DNA from: Inia geoffrensis
Taxonomy: Eukaryota; Chordata; Mammalia; Artiodactyla; Iniidae
NCBI GenBank assembly: GCA_036417435.1
Contig: CM070899.1
Coordinates: forward strand, 67,039,001 to 67,103,000
Length of the DNA: 64,000 nucleotides
Reading direction: 5' to 3'
The notes under the pieces: generated by a model
The model's database searches: none
What the model was told of the DNA's origin: nothing
Seen by the model: only the letters and a program-made list of their open reading frames with translations
Shown here: positions 58,631 to 64,000 of the stretch, piece by piece
How the letters are laid out: the number at the start of each line of letters is the position of its first letter
Position numbering within the stretch: position 1 is the stretch's first letter
Made by a program: the position numbers and the translations under genes

Positions 58631-59546
58631 GTTGACTTTACCAGTAATCAAAGCTATTTCATGCAACCAGGAGTTGGTGTTTTAATTACAGCTATCTGAC
58701 CTAGAGGACTTTCAGAAAAAAGAAAAACTATGCTCCATATATTATTCCTGCTTCCACCCATTACATACAGAGAAAACACATTTCTGGAAGTTTTAGAATA
58801 GGAGTTTTCCTTTACTCCAGCCGTCAAGGTTCAGAGATACAGAGGTCTAGCTTCAAAGACTAAAATATTGCACTGTGTGATTTAGTACCAGACTCAATGT
58901 AAGTATAATGAGAGTTCTGGCCACTCCTGAGGTTTCCCAAGCCTTGGTGGGTAAAATCTGAAGGGAAGAGGTAGTGGAAGAGAGGCTGCCATCTAAGTGC
59001 TGGAAACACTTCTATTTGCCCAGATACAGGGACCTGAATTCCCTTCAGAGTGGGCAGAACCTTCGTTTTGAAAAAAACATCTAAATGTACCTTGGTTACA
59101 TCTACCAATTTTCCTTGGAGAACAATGTGAAATAACCTAAATGTAGGTGTTTCAAATTTACAATATAAGTATTTTTTGGTAGAGAAGGTTTTCACTTTAG
59201 GTTGAGCTTGAGCAGACTTGAGAAATTTTTTTTCCTTTTCTTCATAAGGGAGCTATGGACTGAAAAAAAGGTTCATCTAAAGGGAGTGGATATTCCCAAT
59301 ACTAGGATGAGACAGAGACTTGGACAAAAAATAGGGACAGAGAAAGCCAACCATAGCCTGGGAGGGGAGGAACTTTGTTCTCTTTTTGGGTCTTGGGAGA
59401 AGTATGCTTAGATTCTTACAAGTAGAGCACTCCAGTGTATGGTTAGCTGGCCTCTGTCACATAGAAGCATCCAGAAAACTAGGTAGGTGTACACTAAAAG
59501 CTCCCTGAAGGTATCCTGGAGCTATATGCTTTGAAGATAACAACAC
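58631..59546. other. Unique sequence, no gene seen
   Basis: The 111-codon minus-strand frame at 58860-59195 has no recognised feature. No named repeats. Confidence 0.4.
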
Positions 59547-59728
59547 TGCTATGAATTGAATTGTGTCCCCCCGCAAAATCCATGTTGAAGCCTTAACCCT
59601 CGACGTGACTATATTTGCAGATAGGGCCTATAAGGAGGGAATTATAGTTAAATGAAGTCATAGGGTGTGACCCTAATCAAACAGGATTAGTGTCCTTATA
59701 AGAAGAAAAACCAGAGAGCGCAAGCATG

Positions 59729-59779
<51 letters not shown>

Positions 59780-59961
59780 ATGTGAGGACACAGCAAGAAG
59801 GCAGCCATCTACAAGTCAGGAAGAGAGGTCTCATCAGGAACTGAATTGGTCAGCACCTTGATCTTGGATTTAGCTTCCAGAACTGTGAGAAAACAAATTT
59901 CTGTTGTTTAAGCCACTAAATCTATGATATATTGTTATGGCAGCCTGAGCCAACCAAGACA
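59547..59961 (+). mobile_element. MaLR/MLT1-like solitary LTR
   Basis: Begins 'tgctatgaattgaattgtgt' and ends 'cctgagccaaccaagaca' (TG...CA). Contains 'gtgtccttataagaagaaaa', 'gccatgtgaggacacagcaa' and 'aatttctgttgtttaagcca', diagnostic of the MLT1 group. A CT microsatellite expanded inside. No attached internal region. Confidence 0.8.
59731..59776. repeat. (CT)n microsatellite
   Basis: About 22 CT units within the LTR. Confidence 0.95.
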
Positions 59962-60057
59962 CATACCTAGTAACTTTTAGGATACTTTTTGTATTTTTTT
60001 TTTTGTTTCATTATTCCTTCACCTTAAATAGTCTTATTAAACCTGACAGTCTAGCAG

Positions 60058-60230
60058 ATCTCTCAAGGTATTTGAATGCCTAATATGCTCTGTAAACTGT
60101 GCTAGGCAAGGGAAAACAATGACAAAGAAGGTAGACACAGACACTACCTTTATAATTAGTCTAGATTGGAAGATATTAAACAAATAAATATGTAGATAAT
60201 TCATGACAATTGTAGGAAGTGCCATCCTAT
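60058..60230 (-). repeat. L2 3' fragment (antisense)
   Basis: 'aactgtgctaggcaagggaa', 'aaacaaataaatatgtagat' and 'ttgtaggaagtgccatccta' follow the reverse L2 pattern. Confidence 0.5.
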
Positions 60231-60404
60231 ACATATGACAGCATTCAGCAGTCTCTCCCATGCTGTGCAGAATTAAGGGGAGATCCTGAACTTTGTACCC
60301 AAGAATAGGGCACGGCTAGTGTGGTAGTGAAGGCAGCCATGGCCTGACGGAGATAACAGATGGCTGTACCACATAATGCAATGGACAGGCTTGATGAGGA
60401 GACT

Positions 60405-60545
60405 GGAACACTAGACTGAAAGCCCGATTAGGGCAGCAACCATCTCTCTCTTGTTCACTGCAACATCCCCAGCATCTAGCATCCCTTGGCACACAGAAAC
60501 TCCACACACAGACACTCCACAAGTATTTGTTTTTAGATGGATGGG
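60405..60545 (+). repeat. L2 3' end
   Basis: 'ctgaaagcccgattagggca', 'tgttcactgcaacatcccca', 'cagacactccacaagtattt'. Confidence 0.65.
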
Positions 60546-61952
60546 CACAAATGACAGTACCATGGGTGAAATCTCAAAAATAAATGGGAGAGGCATGAGC
60601 TTCAAGATGGTGGAATAGTAAGACGTGGAGATCACCTTCCACCCCACAGATACATCAGAAATACATCTACACGTGGAACAGCTCCTACAGAACACCTATT
60701 GAACGCTGGCAGAAGATCTCAGACCTCCCAAAAGGCAAGAAACTCCCCACGTACCTGGGTAGGGCAAAAGAAAAAACAGGGACAAAAGGATAGGGATGAG
60801 ACCTGCACCAGTGGGTGGGAGCTGTGAAGGAGGAAAGGTTTCCACACACTAGGAAGCCCCTTCGCGGGCGGAGACTGCGGGTGGCGGAGCGGGAGAGCTT
60901 TGGAGCCACGGAGGAGAGCGCAACAACAGGGGTGCAGAGGGCAAAGCGAAGAGATTCCCACACAGAGGATCGGTGCCAACCGGCACTCACCAGCCCGAGA
61001 GGCTTGTCTGCTCACCTGCCGGGGCAGGCAGGGCTGAGAGCTGAGGCTTTGGCTTTGGAGGTCAGATCGCAGGGAGAGGACTGGCAGCGAGAACACAGCC
61101 TGAAGGGGTTAGTGCACCACAGCTAGTCGGGGGGGAGTCTGGGAAAAGGTCTGGTGCTGCCAAAATGGCAAGAGACTTTTTCTTGCCTCTTTGTTTCCTG
61201 GTGCGCGAGGAGAGGGGATTAAGAGCAATGCTTAAACGACCTCCAGAGATGTGCGTGAGCCGCGACTATCAGCGCGGACCCCAGAGACGGGCATGGGACG
61301 CTAAGGCTGTTGCTGCCGCCACCAAGAAGCCTGTGTACGAGCACAGGTCACTATCCCCACCTCCGCTCCTGGGAGCCTGTGCAGCCCACCACTGCCAGGG
61401 TCCCATGATCCAGGGACAACTTCCCCGGGAGAAAGCACGGCGAGCCGCAGGCTGGTGCAACATCACGCCGGCCTCTGCCGCCACAGGCTCGCCCCACATC
61501 GGTACCCCTCCCTGTTCCCGGCCTGAGTGAGCCAGAGCCCCCGAATCAGCTGCTCCTTTAACCCCGTCCTGTCTGAGCGAAGAATAGATACCCTCAGGCA
61601 ACCTACACGCAGAGGCAGGTCCAAATACAAAGCTAAACCCCAGGAGCTGTGCAAACAAAGAAGAGAAAGGGAAATCTCTCCCAGCAGCCTCAGGAGCAGC
61701 AGATTAAATGTCCACCATCAACTCGATGTACCCTGCATCTGTGGAATACCTGAGTAGACAACGAATCACCCCAAATTGAGGAGGTGGACTTTGGGAACAA
61801 AGATATATATACATTTTTCCCTTTTTCCCTTTTTGTGAGTGTGTATGTGTATGCTTCTGTGTGTGATTTTGTCTGTATAGCTTTGCTTTTACCACTTGTC
61901 CTAGGGTTCTGTCTGTCCATTTTTGTTTTGTTTTATTTTATTTTTTACTTAT

Positions 61953-62757
61953 GCTGGAGAGGGTGTGGAGAAAAGGGAACACTCTTGCACTGCTGGTGGG
62001 AATGTAAATTGATACAGCCACCTTAGAAAACACTATGGAGGTTCCTTAAAAAACTACAAATAGAACTACCATATGACCCAGCAATCCCACTACTGGGCAT
62101 ATACCCTGAGAAAACCATAATTCAAAAAGGGTCATGTACCAAAATGTTCATTGAAGCTCTCTTTACAATAGCCAGGAGATGGAAGCAACCTAAGTGTCCA
62201 TCGACAGATGAATGGATAAAGAAGATATGGCACATATATATACAATGGAACATTTCTCAGCCATAAAAAGAAATGAAATTGAGTTATTTGTAGTGAGATG
62301 GATGGGCCTAGAGTCTGTCATACAGCGTGAAGTAAGTCAGAAAGAGAAAAACAAATACCATATGCTAACACATATATATGGAATCTAAGAAAAAAAAATA
62401 AGGTCATGAAGAACCTAGGGGCAAGATGGGAATAAAGACAAAGACGTACTAGAGAATGGACTTGAGGATATGCAGTGGGGGAAGGGTAAGCTGGGACGAA
62501 GTGAGAGAGTGGCATGGACATATATACACTACCACACGTAAGGTAGATAGCTAGTGGGAAGCTGCCGCATAGCACAGGGAGATCAGCTTGGAGCTCTGTA
62601 AACACCTAGAGGGGTGGGATAGGGAGGGTGGGAGGGAGGGAGATGCAAGAGGGAAGAGATATGGGAACATATGTATATGTATAACTGATTCACTTTGTTA
62701 TAAAGCAGAAACTAACACACCATTGTAAAGCTATTATACTCCAATAAAGATGTTAGA
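61953..62757 (+). mobile_element. 5'-truncated L1 3' end nested in the L1 5' UTR
   Basis: Begins 'tgctggagagggtgtggaga', encodes the ORF2 C-terminus (Cys-rich '[18 protein letters not shown]' at about 61956-62010) and ends 'ccaataaagatgtt' at about 62753. Its 3' UTR is close to that at 28500-28911. No clear A-tail or duplication; boundaries are accurate to within a few bases. Confidence 0.85.
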
Positions 62758-62819
62758 AACATAATAATAATTATTATTTTTTAGATTTTATTTTAATAAC
62801 TATATTTTATTTTACTTTA

Positions 62820-62882
62820 TCTTCTTTCTTTCTTCCTTTCTTCCTCCCTTCCTCCCTCCCTCCCTCCCTCCCTCCCTCCCTC

Positions 62883-62920
<38 letters not shown>

Positions 62921-62928
62921 CTTTTTTC
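62820..62928. repeat. Polypyrimidine (CTTT/CCTT/CCCT/CT)n tract
   Basis: More than 100 bases of only C and T in successive unit types within the L1 5' UTR. The Lys/Glu/Arg-rich minus-strand frame across it is an artefact. Confidence 0.95.
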
Positions 62929-63442
62929 TCCCTTTTATTCTGAGCCGTGTGGATGAAAGGCTCTTCGTGCTCCAGCCAGGCGTCAGGGCTGTGCCTCTGA
63001 GGTTGGAGACCCAAGTTCAGGACATTGGTCCATAAGACACCTCCCAGCTCCATGTAATATCAAACAGTGAAAATCTCCAGGAGATCTCCATCTCAACACT
63101 AAGACCCAGCTTCACTCAACAACCAGCAAGCTACAGTGCTGGACACCCTATGCCAAACAACTAGAAAGACAGGAACAAAACCCCATCCATTAGTAGAGAG
63201 GCTGCCTAAAATCATAATAAGGCCACAGACACCCCAAAACACACCACCAGATGTGGACCTGCTCACCAGAAAGTCAAGATCCAGCCTCATCCACCATAAC
63301 ACAGGCACCAGTACCCTACAGCAGGAAGCCTACACCACCCGCTGAACCAACCTTAGCCACTGGGGACAGACACCAAAAACAACAGGAACTACAAACCTGC
63401 AGCCTGCAAAAAGGAGACCCCAAACACAGTAACGTAAGCAAA

Positions 63443-64000
63443 ATGAGAAGACAGAAAAACACACAGCAGATGAAGGAGCAAGGCAAAAACCCACCGGACC
63501 TAACAAATGAAGAAATAGGCAGTCTACCTGAAAAAGAATTCAGAATAATGATAGTAAAGATGATCCAGAATCTTGGAAATAGAGTGGAGAAAATACAAGA
63601 AACATTTAACAAGGACCTAGAAGAACTAAAGAGCAAACAACACAATAAATGAAATTAAAAATTCTCTAGAAGGGATCAATAGCAGAATAACTGAGGCAGA
63701 AGAATGGATAAGTGACTGGGAAGATAAAATAGTGGAAATAACTACTGCAGGGCAGAATAAAGAAAAAAGAGTGAAAAGAACTGAGGACAGTCTCAGAGAT
63801 TGCTGGGACAACATTAAACACACCAACATTCGAATTATAGGGGTTCCAGAAGAAGAAGAGAAAAAGAAGGGGACTGAGAAAATATTTGAAGAGATTATAG
63901 TTGAAAACTTCCCTAATATGGGAAAGGAAAAAATTAACCAAGTCCAGGAAGCAGAGAGAGTCCCATACAGGATAAATCCAAGGAGAAACACACCAAGACA
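63443..64000 (+). pseudogene. L1 ORF1 (RNA-binding protein), frameshifted, runs off window
   Basis: ATG at 63443 follows 'gcaaa'. Residues 1-69 read 'MRRQKNTQQMKEQG...' to a stop at 63650-63652. From about 63651 the homologous protein continues in another frame, open to the window edge, with 'NSLEGINSRITEAEEWISDW' (coiled coil) and 'TNIRIIGVPEEEE' (RRM). The break looks like one short deletion near 63635. ORF1p is a trimeric RNA chaperone that packages L1 RNA. With this frameshift the copy is not expected to make functional protein. ORF2 would lie beyond the window. Confidence 0.85.

Larger units (their letters stand above)
60586..63442 (+). mobile_element. L1 5' UTR, interrupted by another L1
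   Basis: Starts 'gagcttcaagatggtggaat' and continues with the GC- and CpG-rich cetartiodactyl-type L1 5' UTR ('cccttcgcgggcggagactg', 'acaccagcccgagaggctt'-like phrases). It would carry the internal pol II promoter. It resumes after the nested L1 (61953-62757) with a T/C-rich stretch and then 'caccccaaaacacaccacca' down to ORF1. The GC-rich open frames at 60685-61757 on both strands are non-coding UTR artefacts. Confidence 0.85.

Noticed and set aside
60685..61757. Cluster of GC-rich 70-129-codon frames on both strands, suggesting a CpG-island gene start
   Set aside because: The sequence is an L1 5' UTR; its GC content explains the open frames and the CpG density.
62817..63053. Lys/Glu/Arg/Gly-rich minus-strand frame
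   Set aside because: Simple polypyrimidine repeat in antisense.

Overview
This window is mammalian nuclear DNA, most likely from a cetacean (whale or dolphin). The main evidence is about seventeen copies of tRNA-derived SINEs of the cetartiodactyl CHR type. Each has the 'cttccctggtgg' head, an internal pol III A-box and B-box, and an A-rich tail. Ten are short CHR-2-like copies, several of them bracketed by nearly perfect target-site duplications, so they inserted fairly recently. L1 elements of cetartiodactyl type are also present. No bovine (Bov-A/BovB-linked) elements were seen, which argues against a ruminant.

I find no convincing protein-coding gene, tRNA, rRNA or snRNA gene. Almost all of the longer open frames lie in SINEs, L1 remnants, simple repeats or the GC-rich L1 5' UTR. 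The window therefore reads as intergenic or intronic DNA. One 58-codon, phase-0 open block on the minus strand (17785-17958), bounded by AG and GT dinucleotides, is the only weak exon candidate.

Layout. 1-9400: old repeats (an unassigned LTR- or L1-like repeat, L2, L3/CR1, MIR), plus a MER1-like hAT transposon (4876-5829) with an intact 8-bp duplication and a nested CHR-2 SINE. 9400-17300: old L1M fragments carrying younger CHR insertions, with CA repeats between them. 17300-26400: sparse MIRs, a Tigger-type DNA transposon (21371-21851), an L1 3' end disrupted by a SINE insertion that removed target sequence, and an L1M 3' end with clear duplications. 26400-36900: an L2 split by an L1, itself followed by a SINE; a tail-to-tail pair of long CHR SINEs next to a perfect 28-bp hairpin; more CHR-2 copies.

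36911-44402 is notably poor in repeats and contains a near-perfect RFX X-box beside a CRE-like half-palindrome near 39550-39610, a candidate regulatory element. 44402-57385: a MaLR-type LTR, old and younger L1s, MIRs, a purine tract, and an L1 that landed in a MIR with a 17-bp duplication. 57386-58243: three same-orientation SINEs plus 79 bp of other DNA, all inside a single 14-bp duplication. 58244-64000: a Tc1/mariner-like MITE, a MaLR LTR, L2 pieces, and the 5' end of a near full-length L1 (5' UTR and ORF1) that has itself received a 3' L1 fragment; it runs off the window's right edge.

Nothing forms an operon or pathway. The biology on view is layered retrotransposition. No novel system is claimed. 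Family names come from recognising consensus sequence by eye; RepeatMasker or Dfam would settle them.
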